Origin: Coneutiohabitans thermophilus
GTDB lineage: Bacteria > Zhuqueibacterota > Zhuqueibacteria > Zhuqueibacterales > Zhuqueibacteraceae
DNA length: 25,984 nucleotides
Direction of reading: 5' to 3'
NCBI GenBank assembly: GCA_034505235.1
Contig: JAPDQY010000082.1
Span: 1 to 25,984 of the forward strand
Below, piece by piece: positions 7,240 through 17,490 of this stretch (positions are counted from its first letter, which is position 1; every line of letters begins with the position of its first letter). Made by a program: the position numbers and the translations under genes. The notes below the pieces were generated by a model. It did not search any database. It saw nothing but the letters and a program-made list of their open reading frames with translations, and had not been told where the DNA came from.

Positions 7240-7794
7240 TTAGTGACATTGAGCTGAAAGGCTGCGTTACGCACATTTTGTGATAATTTGCACGAACTCC
7301 AAAGCGTCGTGCACTGCCCGTGAGAGAGGGCGGCATCGTCGCACGCTGCACTATTGGCGTTTGCCGCGTGTTTGACAGTTCCACTTGACGTCAGTTGGTT
7401 GTGACATTTGTCGCTGCGAATCACGGCACAGGTTCAGCGATTTTGGGCCTGGTCCGTTTGCCTGTCACAGGGCTGCGGCATTTTGCCGTGGTCATGGCAA
7501 CGGTCGTGAAATGGCTTGGCCGGGGCAAGTGTGAGTGCGAAAAATGAGATAACGCGAGGGCGGTCATGCCTGCGGCGCCTGGTATGCCGTTTGAATGAAT
7601 GTCTCAGTGTAAAACAACCAGTCCAAAATCTTCAGGGGAGGTGATGCCAGCGTAATCAAACAAAATGTGAATCAGCAACCGTCGCCAACACCGCCCGGGC
7701 ACTTTGTCCTTGTCCGGACAAACCCGGCGTGCGGGTGCCGCCCCCCGCCAGTCAGAGTCAAGAAGGGATCTCTCACTCATCAACGGATGGAATC

Positions 7795-8175
7795 ATGAAA
7801 CACGGGAAAGAGGGTCGTTTTACCAGTGGCATGGTATGGCTCATGAGCGGCTTGTTGGTGGCAGGCACCAGCCTGTCGCCGGGGTACGGCCAGCAGCCCG
7901 CGACAGCAAAAAAGAACCGGCCGGCTCCTGCCGCCTGCAGCCTCGCCACGGCGTCATGCCCGCCGGAGGCGCGCATCCCGTCGCTCGCGCAGGCCTCGCG
8001 CGAGCAATTGCTGGCCAGATTGCGGCAGGCGCAACGCGAGCTGGCGGCGCTGCGGGCGCAGCGCGACCACTTGCTCAAAGCGCTGCAACATCTCGAGCAG
8101 CGCATGCTCACCCGTTCGCAACGTTCCAGCCGGCGCCCGCTGTTTTCGGAGAAGCGCATCCGGCCGAGCGCCTGA
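7795..8175 (+). CDS. Small secreted coiled-coil protein, unknown function
   Basis: The frame is open from 7729, but the ATG at 7795 starts a plausible signal peptide (basic KHGKEGR, then hydrophobic MVWLMSGLLVAGTSLS, ending near GYGQQ). The mature part of this 126-residue protein has a low-complexity PAPAACSLATASCPP stretch with two cysteines. It also has a helical segment of about 45 residues (REQLLARLRQAQRELAALRA and onward) with heptad-like leucines, predicted coiled coil, and a basic Arg/Ser-rich end. I do not recognise a family. No strong ribosome-binding site is seen. Location is presumably periplasmic. A shadow frame is possible, so the call is moderate. Confidence 0.45.
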   Translation: MKHGKEGRFTSGMVWLMSGLLVAGTSLSPGYGQQPATAKKNRPAPAACSLATASCPPEARIPSLAQASREQLLARLRQAQRELAALRAQRDHLLKALQHLEQRMLTRSQRSSRRPLFSEKRIRPSA

Positions 8176-8249
8176 GCGGCAAGTGCCGGTGTCTGGTTGT
8201 GCAAGCCGGCCGCCTTTCTTGACTTTGCAGGGAAGCAAAGCGCTTGACC

Positions 8250-8290
8250 GCACCGGAGCTGGTTGCAGGGAAGCCCGCCGGCTCCGGTGC
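8250..8290 (+). terminator. Terminator-like hairpin
   Basis: A perfect 10-bp inverted repeat GCACCGGAGC...GCTCCGGTGC (8250-8259 and 8281-8290) encloses 21 bases and is followed by CAGGTTGTTTCG. It lies 75 bp after the 7795 gene. TTGCAGGGAAGC occurs twice nearby (8225 and 8263), once inside the loop. The T-run is weak. Confidence 0.4.
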
Positions 8291-8431
8291 CAGGTTGTTT
8301 CGTCCCCCCATCACCCGCCCCGCGAAAAATCCCTTGCCTTTCAACCGCTTTTTGCGCATTATCTTCGCGTTTTGTTCCAACTGCGGCAGTCCAACGCGCT
8401 GAGCTTGCGGCACTGCGAAAGAAGGTGGTTG

Positions 8432-9043
8432 ATGATCGACACGCCTGACGGGAGCGACAATCTCACCCCGAAAAAGAAGAAAAAAGAGAAGACCCGTGAT
8501 CGCCTGAAGGCCAAGAACGCTGATCGCGCGATGGACAACCTGTTCCGCATCGTGCTCAACACCCACCTGCAATTGAGCGCCATGGCGGACAACAAGGCCA
8601 ACATGCTGATCACCGTGAGCGCGTTGATCCTTTCCCTGTCGCTGGTGAATTTCAACGATCCCACTCTGCAGCCGGCCATTATCAGCATGGGGTTGACCTG
8701 CGTGGCCACCATTCTGCTGGCGGTCTATGCCACGCTGCCCAACCTGCCCCCGCGTCTACCCAGGCCGGACCCGCAAAGCCCAGGGTTCAACATCATTTTC
8801 TTCGGCTATTTCAGCCAGTTGGAATATCCGGTGTTTGCGCAGGAGATGCAAAAAGTGATCAATGACCGCAGCCGTGTCTATGACTCCCTGGCGCGTGATC
8901 TCTACAACCTCGGCAAGGTGCTGGGCGATCGCAAATATCGCTTCATTCGCATGAGTTATCTGGTGTTCATGACCGGCCTGGTGATCAGCTTTGTGATCCT
9001 GCTGACCAGCCTGGCCATCACCGCCTCAGTTCCGGTCGAGTGA
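8432..9043 (+). CDS. PycTM-like membrane protein (DUF5706, Pycsar effector family)
   Basis: The ATG at 8432 has AAGGTGG about 6 bases upstream, so I use it rather than the much longer upstream frame. The 203-residue protein has a lysine-rich N-terminus (KKKKKEKTRDRLK). Next comes the block LQLSAMADNKANMLITVSAL (47-66), which matches the ADxKAN-M-L-I-L core of the DUF5706/PycTM family. Membrane segments fall at about 57-74, 83-102 and 174-198, with a cytoplasmic domain of about 70 residues between the second and third. Known PycTM proteins are effectors that damage the membrane when they bind cCMP or cUMP made by an adjacent pyrimidine cyclase. No cyclase is adjacent here; the nearest is 4.6 kb upstream. 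The DUF3307 and malQ genes follow closely, so a housekeeping role is also possible. Confidence 0.75.
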   Translation: MIDTPDGSDNLTPKKKKKEKTRDRLKAKNADRAMDNLFRIVLNTHLQLSAMADNKANMLITVSALILSLSLVNFNDPTLQPAIISMGLTCVATILLAVYATLPNLPPRLPRPDPQSPGFNIIFFGYFSQLEYPVFAQEMQKVINDRSRVYDSLARDLYNLGKVLGDRKYRFIRMSYLVFMTGLVISFVILLTSLAITASVPVE

Positions 9044-9090
9044 AGGGCGGGGCCGCCATGCAACAGCCAAGCCAGCACGAGGCGTGCTGA

Positions 9091-9438
9091 ATGGATCAAC
9101 TCATTTGCCATTTGATAGGGGATTATGTGCTGCAAACCGATTGGATGGCGCGCACCAAGCTCTCGAGTCTCACGGCCGCCATTGTGCACGCACTGGTTTA
9201 TTCCCTGCCCTTCACCCTCATCACCGGCTTCAGTTGGGCGCTGCTCGTCATCTTCGTCACCCACGTCGTGATCGACCGCTACCGGCTCGCGGCCTACATC
9301 ACGCGCTTCAAACAGTGGTCGTGGCGCGGGGCCACCCCCCAGCCTCCGCCGCCGGAGATCAGTACGATTTTGCTCATCGTCATCGACAATACCGTCCATC
9401 TCACCATCAATTATCTATCCATCAAATACTTGGGCTGA
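9091..9438 (+). CDS. DUF3307 family membrane protein
   Basis: This 115-residue protein starts at ATG 9091 with a GAGG motif about 8 bases upstream. It matches the DUF3307 pattern: ICHLIGDYVLQTDWMARTK near the start, a conserved HALVY, then THVVIDRYRLA. Three hydrophobic segments lie at about 22-40, 44-60 and 90-110. The His and Asp residues in HLIGDYVLQ and THVVIDRY are the conserved polar positions of the family. Function is unknown; it is an inner-membrane protein. It lies 47 bp after the PycTM-like gene and 4 bp before malQ, consistent with one transcript. Confidence 0.75.
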   Translation: MDQLICHLIGDYVLQTDWMARTKLSSLTAAIVHALVYSLPFTLITGFSWALLVIFVTHVVIDRYRLAAYITRFKQWSWRGATPQPPPPEISTILLIVIDNTVHLTINYLSIKYLG

Positions 9439-9442
9439 CCAC

Positions 9443-10957
<1,515 letters not shown>

Positions 10958-11023
10958 AGGCCGCGCCCATTTGCCGGCAGGATCATCCGCGGGAGACGGC
11001 TCGAAGCGGAACGCAGAAACAAA

Positions 11024-11057
11024 AAAGCCGGCGTGGTCCCGCCGCCACACCGGCTTT
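11024..11057. terminator. Bidirectional hairpin terminator between malQ and the cohesin-like lipoprotein
   Basis: AAAGCCGGCGTGG (11024-11036) pairs with CCACACCGGCTTT (11045-11057), one mismatch, 8-base loop. The stem is flanked by A and T runs on both sides, so it serves the two converging transcripts. Confidence 0.85.
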
Positions 11058-11127
11058 GCGCATCCATGATGGATGAGAAGTGGAAATCCCGTCTTTATTG
11101 CATCACAGCAGCAGGGAATTCACCGCG

Positions 11128-12018
11128 CTAGCGCACGAGAAACTCACCCTCCACGCTCAACACTTCCAGACCGCGATTGTTGGAATCGCGCACCACGAAG
11201 TCGGACAGCCACACGCGATAGCGCGTGCCGGGGGGGACGCCGGCCTCGACCTGAAAATCGACATCGAACAAATGCCGCGGTTCCAGCAGCGGTGGCAGGC
11301 TGCGGCCGCTGTCATCGAACAGCACGACCCGCAGCGCCGGTGAGCCGGCGCTGGTGATGAGGTTGCTGTCGAGGTTTTGCAGCGGTAGAGTGCCGTCTTT
11401 CACCAAACCGCGCGGCTGCAGACCAAAGCTCTCGGAATTGCCGCGGATGTGGGCATGGAGGTCGAGTTGCAGGCCGCGCAGGGTGTCGGCGCTGATCAGG
11501 TAAATTGGCACCTGGTTGCGGCTGGAGCCGGCAGCGCCCGCGCCACGGCCGGCAATCATCACCACGCGGCGGCCGGCAACCGGCACGGGATACAGCGTCA
11601 CAGTCACCTGCTGTTCGACGCCGGCGGTGATGCGCACACCGGCCTGCACGCCGCGGTATTCCAGCAGGCTCTCCACCTCCGCCTGATCCGACCAGGCTTC
11701 CACCACCAGGCGCCGCTCTTCGCCGGGCGTCACTTCCAGCACGGCACTGAAAATCGAATCGCCCGGTGCCACGCGGGCGGTGGCGTGCGCCAGCGTGTCA
11801 GCGGCGAACAAAACATAAATCTCGATGCGGTTGATTGGCTGCACGGCCGGCGGTTTCATCCAGCCACCGGCCGACTCACCCGGGTGCAGCGTGCCCCGCC
11901 GGAACTCGAGCTGCAGCGCGAGGGTGGCGGGAGCGGAGGCTGTGGGCGGCAGCGCAGTGCAGGCGGAGAGCGTCAGTGCCGCTGCGGCAGCGCCAAGAAT
12001 GTGGTGCGTGATTTTCAT
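11128..12018 (-). CDS. Lipoprotein with cohesin-like domain
   Basis: The 296-residue product opens with a lipoprotein signal peptide (AAAALTLSAC, lipid Cys20). Residues about 30-145 form a beta-rich N-terminal region (LQLEFRRGTLHPG ... VTVTLYPVPV). Residues about 150-290 resemble the cohesin/CBM-like fold: GSSRNQVPIYLISADTLRGL, then LQLDLHAH, LRVVLFDDSGRSL, LFDVDFQVEAGVPPG and a closing GEFLV. In known systems cohesins bind dockerins. The gene directly upstream, 25 bp away on the same strand, encodes a large protein with a dockerin-like calcium loop, so I infer that this lipoprotein may hold that protein at the surface. The fold call rests on pattern only. It ends before a strong terminator. 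Confidence 0.65.
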   Translation of the reverse strand: MKITHHILGAAAAALTLSACTALPPTASAPATLALQLEFRRGTLHPGESAGGWMKPPAVQPINRIEIYVLFAADTLAHATARVAPGDSIFSAVLEVTPGEERRLVVEAWSDQAEVESLLEYRGVQAGVRITAGVEQQVTVTLYPVPVAGRRVVMIAGRGAGAAGSSRNQVPIYLISADTLRGLQLDLHAHIRGNSESFGLQPRGLVKDGTLPLQNLDSNLITSAGSPALRVVLFDDSGRSLPPLLEPRHLFDVDFQVEAGVPPGTRYRVWLSDFVVRDSNNRGLEVLSVEGEFLVR

Positions 12019-12043
12019 TTTACCCGAAGGTTGCGTCCTTTCC

Positions 12044-15000
12044 CTACTGCACGATAAAGCGCGTCAGCCTGCGCTCGGCGCCCGCGATCAACTCCAAAAA
12101 GTAGGCGCCGCTGGCGACGGTTTGGCCTTTGGTGTTGCGGCCCTCCCAGCGCAGGGAATAGCGGCCGGCTGCTTGCACGCCGGGCGTGAAGCGCCATACT
12201 TCCTGGCCGAGCAGATTGTAGATTTTGGCTTCGACCCGCGCGGCCGCGGGCAGGTCATAGCGCCAGTGCAGGGCCTGATGCCGGCCGGGTTGCCAGGGAT
12301 TGGGATAGCCCGCCATCAGGGTGAACACTTTGGGCAACTCCGTGGGCAACTCCGTGCTGCCGCCGCTCAGGCGCGCCTCGAGCGCAAGCATCTCGCCGCT
12401 CACACTCAAGCCGCGGGCGGCAAGCAAAGATTCCACCGTCAGTGCCACGGGCAGATCGATCACCGCTTCGCCCGGTTCGGCCGTGGCCCGGTTGAGCACC
12501 GGCATCACCAGCAGGCTCAATTCCTCGTTGTCAAAGCGCCAGCGCACCTCCCAGGCGCCGGAGCGCACGCTGCGGCTGCCCGGCACGTGGCCGCCGCCCG
12601 CCAGTTTGCAACGGGCCTGCCAGGCACGCAAAAGCTGCGGCGAATGCCAGCGCAGGCGGGTCTGCGTCGCAGACACCGGCTCGGCTTGCAATTCGAATTT
12701 GCCGCTGCGGCCCATCGCACCGCCGGTTTCATTCAGAAGAAGGTCGACAATGGCGATGAGATCGGCGACATCGAGATGTTCATCGACCACGGCATTGGCC
12801 GCCCAGCAGCTTTTGTCGATCACGCTGGTGCGGCGCTGCAGGATGACATCGACGAGATAGAAGAGATCGCGCAAATCCACCAGGCTGTCGAGATTGGCGT
12901 CGCCGCGGCGCGGCACCCATTCCTGCAGCCGTACGCGATTGTTGCCGGCGTTGCCATCGGCCGAATCTGATCCCGCCTCGAACAGAAGCTCATTGTTGCC
13001 CTCCGGCAACGACAGAGGGGCAAACGCAACGTTGAAATTCGCGCCCAACTCCAGCCCAGGGACATTGACCGTCTGGCGCAGCGCGCCGTTGAGCAGCAGG
13101 CGGGCGGTGGTGGGTGTGGAGGTGCCGGGGCCGGCATTGGTCACCGTAAACGCCGTGCGGAAATTGTAGTCCGCCGCCCGGCAGTCTTCCAAAACGGCGC
13201 CGGCCACCTCTGCCTGGAGATCAGGATAGCGCTGCACCGCCAGGGTGACACCGATGGGCAGATCGCCGGCGGTGGAAGCAATGCGAATGACGGCATTGTA
13301 AGTGCCTGGCATCAGGCCGGTCAAATTCACGGCAACAGTCAGCGTATCCAACTCGGTGCGGGTATCGCCGGCCGTAGGGGATACCTGCAGCCAGCTTTGA
13401 TCCACCGTCGCGAACCAGTTCAACGAGCTGCCACCCGCATTGCGGATGATCAAGCGCTGCGGCGCAGGATTGGGACCGAGCGGCAGGGCGGTGAAGGACA
13501 GGCTCGGGGGATCAACCGCGAGCACCGGCGGCTGTGGATTGACCAAAAAGCTGATGCTCACCACTTGCGTGCCGCCGTTGGATTCGATGCTGAAGAAACC
13601 GGAGTAACTGCCGGCGCGCACGGTCGAGATGCTCGCCGCCACCCAGACGGTATCTACCTCGCTGCTGGTGGTGCCGGAGGCCGGCCAGACCGACAGCCAG
13701 ACAAAGTTTTCGCTCACGCTCCAGTTCAACGTGCCGCCGCCGGTGTTGCTGATCAGCACCGGCTGCGCCGGCGGGTTCACCAAACCCTCGGTGGCAGTGA
13801 AGTTCAAATTGGTGGGGATGACGCGCAGGGCCGCTGGCAGCGGGCTGACCTCCAGTGTGATCGTGACCACGGCCTCCCCGCCATTGGAGCTGATCATCAG
13901 GCTGCCCTCGTAGCTGCCGGCGCCGAGGTTGGCAGTCGTCACGCGCACGGCCACTTGATCGGTCTGCTGCGTGGTCGAACCGCTGTCGGGAAACACTGTG
14001 ATCCAGGGCCGGTTGCTCCGCACCTGCCAGCGCAGCACGCTGTTGCCGGTATTGCTGATGGTCAGATTCTGCGCCGGCGGATCGGGGCTGCCCTGCGTGG
14101 CGGCAAAACGCAACACCGCCGGTTCGAGCGCGAGCCGGGGCTCTGCCGGCCGGATGATGAGCGTCACCAGCACGGTGGCGGTGCCGCCATTGGAGGTGAG
14201 GGTGAGGGCGCCGAGATGTGTGCCGGCAGCCAGTCCCGCCACATTCACACTCACCGCCACTTGTTCGGTTTGGCTGGTGATCAGGCCGCTTTGCGGGCTG
14301 GCGCGCAGCCAGGGTTGATCGGCGGTCAGGCGCCAACTCAAAATCCCGCTGCCGCCGTTGCGAATGTTGAAAACCTGCGGCGGCACGGGATCACTTTGAT
14401 CGACGATTGCGGTGAATTGCAGACCGGTGCTGGAGACCACCAGCGTGGGCGCCTCCAGCACGGTGAAACTGATCGGCGAGGGAATGTTGTTGTCTTCCTT
14501 CGCTTCCGGGATTTCGCGCGCCTGATCGACAATCATCCCAAAGAAATACAGGCCCGGCTCGAAGGTGCCGAGATTGACCCGAAAGGCGCGGCTCTCCCCG
14601 GGCAACAACAGGGGTATGGGCACGGGCACGACGGCAACGATTTGCAGCGTGCGCTGGCTGAGCACGCGCGCCACCACCGAGGAGTTGGCTGCCGGCGCGC
14701 GGCCATTGTTCCGGATGAGGAAGCGCGCCCTCACCGAATCGGCGCGCGTGGGCTCGACATTCACCACCTGCAAACTGTCGGCGCTCAGATCCGGCAGGAC
14801 AAACTGGGTGATGAGGCCGGCCACCCGCGGAAAATCTGATTTGGGATCGCGGTCATTGCCGTCATACACCATGGCAAAATTGCCGTAAGGCGAGCGGGCC
14901 GCCGCCACCTCGATCATCATGCGCGTGGAATCATTGGGCGTGCGCCCCAGCAGGCGGACCCCGCTCAGTGGCTTGCCCGAGCGGTCGAAAATCTGGCTCT

Positions 15001-16084
15001 GGATGAGATGAAATTCCTTTGCGGTGGTGTTCAGCTCCGACCACAGCGACGCGAAGGTGGTGTCACTCAGCGCCAGCACCGTGGCGGGCGAGGGTTTGAT
15101 TTCCCCGGCCGAGCCGGCAGTGATGGCAAACACGGGGGCCAGGGGCCGGCCCTGCAAATCGAAGCGTTGCGCGACCAGCCGGCTACCGGAGGCGGCCTCC
15201 TGCCACTGCACCAAAATTTCCTGCGCGGAGAGAAAGGTCAGGCTGGGGTGGCCAACATTGCGCTGTGCGATCAGCGTGGCGGGCACGCGCAATTTGCCGG
15301 CATCCTCGAAGACACACAGAAAAATCTGTTCGAGATTTTCGCTGATCATCTCCCAGGTCGCTGCGACCAGGCCGCTGCTGGAGGCGGCCAGATCGAGCTG
15401 CTCGCCGCTTGCCAGACTGACCTGGTCTTCATAAAGCGGAAAGATGTCGCTCAGCGGCCGGCCGCTGCTGTCGAAATATCTTGCCACAATGCGCGTCGCC
15501 AAGCCCTGCCCCGGCAGAAGCCGTTCGATCCAGGCGACCAGCACACGGCCTTTGGCATCGACCACCACGCGCGGCCGCCGCGCCCACGTTCGGGCAGTTT
15601 CCCGCAGCGTCAGCCTGCCGCTCAGCGGTTTCAAATCGCGGTTGAAAACCTGCGCAAATACCTCGCTGCTCCCGCTGATCCGCGAGCGTTCCTCCCACAC
15701 CACCCACAGCGAGTCGCCGGGGGTGAAGGCCAGGTCGGGCCCGGCAAAGGCCACGGTGTCATCGGAGAAAATCACCGGGACGATGCCGTTTGTCAGGGCC
15801 CGGCCGATGGCGTCGAATTGCCGCAACAGCACCGCCTCGCGCTTCTGAAAACGCGCCTGCCAGACAAAGGTGGCATATTCCCGCCGGTCGAAGGCCACCG
15901 CCGGCGAGCTGACCGAATCGCTGCGCGGCTGTTCATCGACCGCCAGCAGTGCCACCGCCGTGTCCGGCTCTGTGGTCTGGGGCAGAACCATCTGCACCAT
16001 GCCCAGCCAAAGCAAAAATCCCAGGCGGATGATCGCCGGCCGCGGAGCAATTTCGGGATGAGTGCGTCGCATCAGTCTCTGCAT
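12044..16084 (-). CDS. Giant secreted multidomain protein (repeats, CARDB, BACON, dockerin-like, C-terminal sorting-like module)
   Basis: About 1346 residues if started at 16084; an ATG at 16072 is equally possible, and neither has a clear ribosome-binding site. A signal peptide follows (RLGFLLWLGMVQMVLPQT). Residues about 60-440 are repeats of VVWEE/RxFDxxGRPLS type, beta-propeller-like. About 445-555 is a CARDB-like domain (RFLIRNNGRAPAAN). About 555-940 holds four BACON-like repeats, each with LxWxxxxxxxWLxxxPxSG and SNGG. About 945-1060 is a second CARDB-like domain. About 1063-1124 is a dockerin-like pair: first loop GDANLDSLVDLRDL canonical, second ANAVVDEHLDVADL degenerate. The last 95 residues begin GYPNPWQPG and form a FlgD-like/sorting-like module ending RRLTRFIVQ. 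It is predicted to be exported and surface-bound, binding carbohydrate or protein; the ligand is unknown. Confidence 0.85.
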   Translation of the reverse strand: MQRLMRRTHPEIAPRPAIIRLGFLLWLGMVQMVLPQTTEPDTAVALLAVDEQPRSDSVSSPAVAFDRREYATFVWQARFQKREAVLLRQFDAIGRALTNGIVPVIFSDDTVAFAGPDLAFTPGDSLWVVWEERSRISGSSEVFAQVFNRDLKPLSGRLTLRETARTWARRPRVVVDAKGRVLVAWIERLLPGQGLATRIVARYFDSSGRPLSDIFPLYEDQVSLASGEQLDLAASSSGLVAATWEMISENLEQIFLCVFEDAGKLRVPATLIAQRNVGHPSLTFLSAQEILVQWQEAASGSRLVAQRFDLQGRPLAPVFAITAGSAGEIKPSPATVLALSDTTFASLWSELNTTAKEFHLIQSQIFDRSGKPLSGVRLLGRTPNDSTRMMIEVAAARSPYGNFAMVYDGNDRDPKSDFPRVAGLITQFVLPDLSADSLQVVNVEPTRADSVRARFLIRNNGRAPAANSSVVARVLSQRTLQIVAVVPVPIPLLLPGESRAFRVNLGTFEPGLYFFGMIVDQAREIPEAKEDNNIPSPISFTVLEAPTLVVSSTGLQFTAIVDQSDPVPPQVFNIRNGGSGILSWRLTADQPWLRASPQSGLITSQTEQVAVSVNVAGLAAGTHLGALTLTSNGGTATVLVTLIIRPAEPRLALEPAVLRFAATQGSPDPPAQNLTISNTGNSVLRWQVRSNRPWITVFPDSGSTTQQTDQVAVRVTTANLGAGSYEGSLMISSNGGEAVVTITLEVSPLPAALRVIPTNLNFTATEGLVNPPAQPVLISNTGGGTLNWSVSENFVWLSVWPASGTTSSEVDTVWVAASISTVRAGSYSGFFSIESNGGTQVVSISFLVNPQPPVLAVDPPSLSFTALPLGPNPAPQRLIIRNAGGSSLNWFATVDQSWLQVSPTAGDTRTELDTLTVAVNLTGLMPGTYNAVIRIASTAGDLPIGVTLAVQRYPDLQAEVAGAVLEDCRAADYNFRTAFTVTNAGPGTSTPTTARLLLNGALRQTVNVPGLELGANFNVAFAPLSLPEGNNELLFEAGSDSADGNAGNNRVRLQEWVPRRGDANLDSLVDLRDLFYLVDVILQRRTSVIDKSCWAANAVVDEHLDVADLIAIVDLLLNETGGAMGRSGKFELQAEPVSATQTRLRWHSPQLLRAWQARCKLAGGGHVPGSRSVRSGAWEVRWRFDNEELSLLVMPVLNRATAEPGEAVIDLPVALTVESLLAARGLSVSGEMLALEARLSGGSTELPTELPKVFTLMAGYPNPWQPGRHQALHWRYDLPAAARVEAKIYNLLGQEVWRFTPGVQAAGRYSLRWEGRNTKGQTVASGAYFLELIAGAERRLTRFIVQ

Positions 16085-16118
16085 TTGAGGTACTTGAATG
16101 ACATCACAATCCAGCGCG

Positions 16119-16147
16119 CAGCGCCGGCAGAATATTGCCGGGCGCTG
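16119..16147. promoter_or_regulatory. Strong hairpin between the beta-barrel gene and the giant-protein gene
   Basis: CAGCGCCGGCA-GAATAT-TGCCGGGCGCTG is an 11-bp stem with one bulged base. It sits in the 225-bp gap, about 35 bp upstream of the giant-protein start. No T-run follows on either strand. It could slow or partly end readthrough, or stabilise the mRNA 3' end of the upstream genes. Confidence 0.45.
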
Positions 16148-16309
16148 TTCACTCGCAGCAGCAGCGCTTTCGTGTCTTTCCCAGCCTGCCACCCAGCAGC
16201 CAAATCCCCCGGCAACAGCTCGATCGTTGCGTCAAGGACCTTAAAGTTGCCGCGGTGCTCAAAGCTTTCGAGCCCGGCCCGGGTCGCATCATTTTCGCGC
16301 GGCTGCTGT

Positions 16310-17464
16310 TTAAAACTGCGTTTTCACCCAGAGGCCCAGGCCGTAACCACTCAGGTTGAGGTTGCCGCCCTGGCTGTTTTCCGCGCTGCCGCTGGCGTAA
16401 TCCGCGCTGCCGCCGAGCAGGAGATGCTCCGACAGCTTGGCGGCGAATTGCAGGCCCAGGCGGGCGATGCCGGCGCGGTTGAGTTGCTGCACCGTGCTGG
16501 TGCCGAAATGATTGAAATGCAAATACCCGCCGGCTTGCGTGCGCCGCGAGAAATCGTGCAGAAAAACCAGCCGGGCATAGCTGTTGTTGTCGATGTAGTA
16601 ATGCTCGGGTGGCAGGCCCGCTGTCACTGCTGCGCGCACCTCGTTCCTGTCCTTCCAGATGTGGGTGAGGGAGAGCTGGCCGCGCCACTGTGGCGCGAAC
16701 CGCCACTCGAGGCTCACGCCCGGTTCGAGCTGCCAGCCCTGGCGAAAGAAACGCCGTCCGTCGAGCTTGTCGAAAGCAAAATACTGGCCGAGCAGGCGCA
16801 CACGCCATTCCAGCACCGGGTCCAGGCGGTTGAGAAGCATGGTGATGACGCAACGATCGCCCGGTTGGTAGCGCGTGCTGCTCGCTTTGCGAAATTCGAA
16901 GGCACCGGGTCTCACCCAGGTGGCGCCCAACCCCAGGCCGAGCTGGTCGCTGACATTCCAGGCATGCGCCAGCGACAGTTCAAGATCGAAGCCGGCGCCG
17001 TAACGCTGCAGCGGGAAGCCCAGCACGTTCTCGCTCAAAGCATTGATCACGGCGTTTTCCCTGTCATCGAGCTTGTTTTTGCCGGCGGGCAGATTCACGC
17101 CCGCGCCGAGAAACCAGCGGCTGCCGCCCAGGCTTTGCGACAACCGCAGGCGCACGTCACTCATGCCGTTGCAGGTGTTGCTGGCCACCAGCTCGGCGCG
17201 GGAAAAGCCGCCCGCCGTCCCCAGCATCAAAGTCGTGCGCGGGCCGACCGGCACGCTGAGCGTCGCGGGCAGATAAGTCTGCTGAATCCGCTGCCGCTGC
17301 CCGCCGGATTGCAATTCCCACGACATGAAGGTGGCACTTTGTGTGAAGGAAAAAAAATCGGCGGCATATTCGAAGCGCGGCTGACCATGCAGCCCGGCGG
17401 CGAGCAGCAGGAGCAGACCGGCACTGCCGCGAAAAATTCGAGTGTGCGGGCGCGTTGCTTTCAT
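16310..17464 (-). CDS. Outer-membrane beta-barrel protein
   Basis: The ATG at 17464 starts a signal peptide (MKATRPHTRIFRGSAGLLLL, cleavage near LHGQ); a TTG 30 bases upstream is less likely. The 384-residue mature sequence alternates polar and aromatic residues in beta-strand style, with many tight turns. It ends SGYGLGLWVKTQF, the terminal Phe typical of BAM-assembled barrels. Segments such as LGAGVNLPAGKNKLDD and LGLGLGATWVRPGAFEF resemble transporter-type barrels, but I cannot name a family. It starts 26 bp after the CsgG-like lipoprotein gene, so the two are probably co-transcribed. I infer an outer-membrane partner of the CsgG-like proteins or an assembly pore. Confidence 0.75.
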   Translation of the reverse strand: MKATRPHTRIFRGSAGLLLLLAAGLHGQPRFEYAADFFSFTQSATFMSWELQSGGQRQRIQQTYLPATLSVPVGPRTTLMLGTAGGFSRAELVASNTCNGMSDVRLRLSQSLGGSRWFLGAGVNLPAGKNKLDDRENAVINALSENVLGFPLQRYGAGFDLELSLAHAWNVSDQLGLGLGATWVRPGAFEFRKASSTRYQPGDRCVITMLLNRLDPVLEWRVRLLGQYFAFDKLDGRRFFRQGWQLEPGVSLEWRFAPQWRGQLSLTHIWKDRNEVRAAVTAGLPPEHYYIDNNSYARLVFLHDFSRRTQAGGYLHFNHFGTSTVQQLNRAGIARLGLQFAAKLSEHLLLGGSADYASGSAENSQGGNLNLSGYGLGLWVKTQF

Positions 17465-17490
17465 GCCTGATTCAGCCAGGGTTTCTGTCC

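Larger units (their letters stand above)
6030..7794. other. 1.7-kb gene-free repeat island
   Basis: No frame here has a start signal, domain or codon pattern I would accept as a gene. The stretch is markedly less GC-rich in places (6340-6420, 6840-7190) than the flanking genes. It holds the repeats listed separately: beta-like (6107-6142), a GACCC-TGAA-GGGTC mini-hairpin (6426-6439), module beta (6501-6560) and the 345-bp element at 6895-7239. 7260-7700 shows no feature I recognise. Confidence 0.6.
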
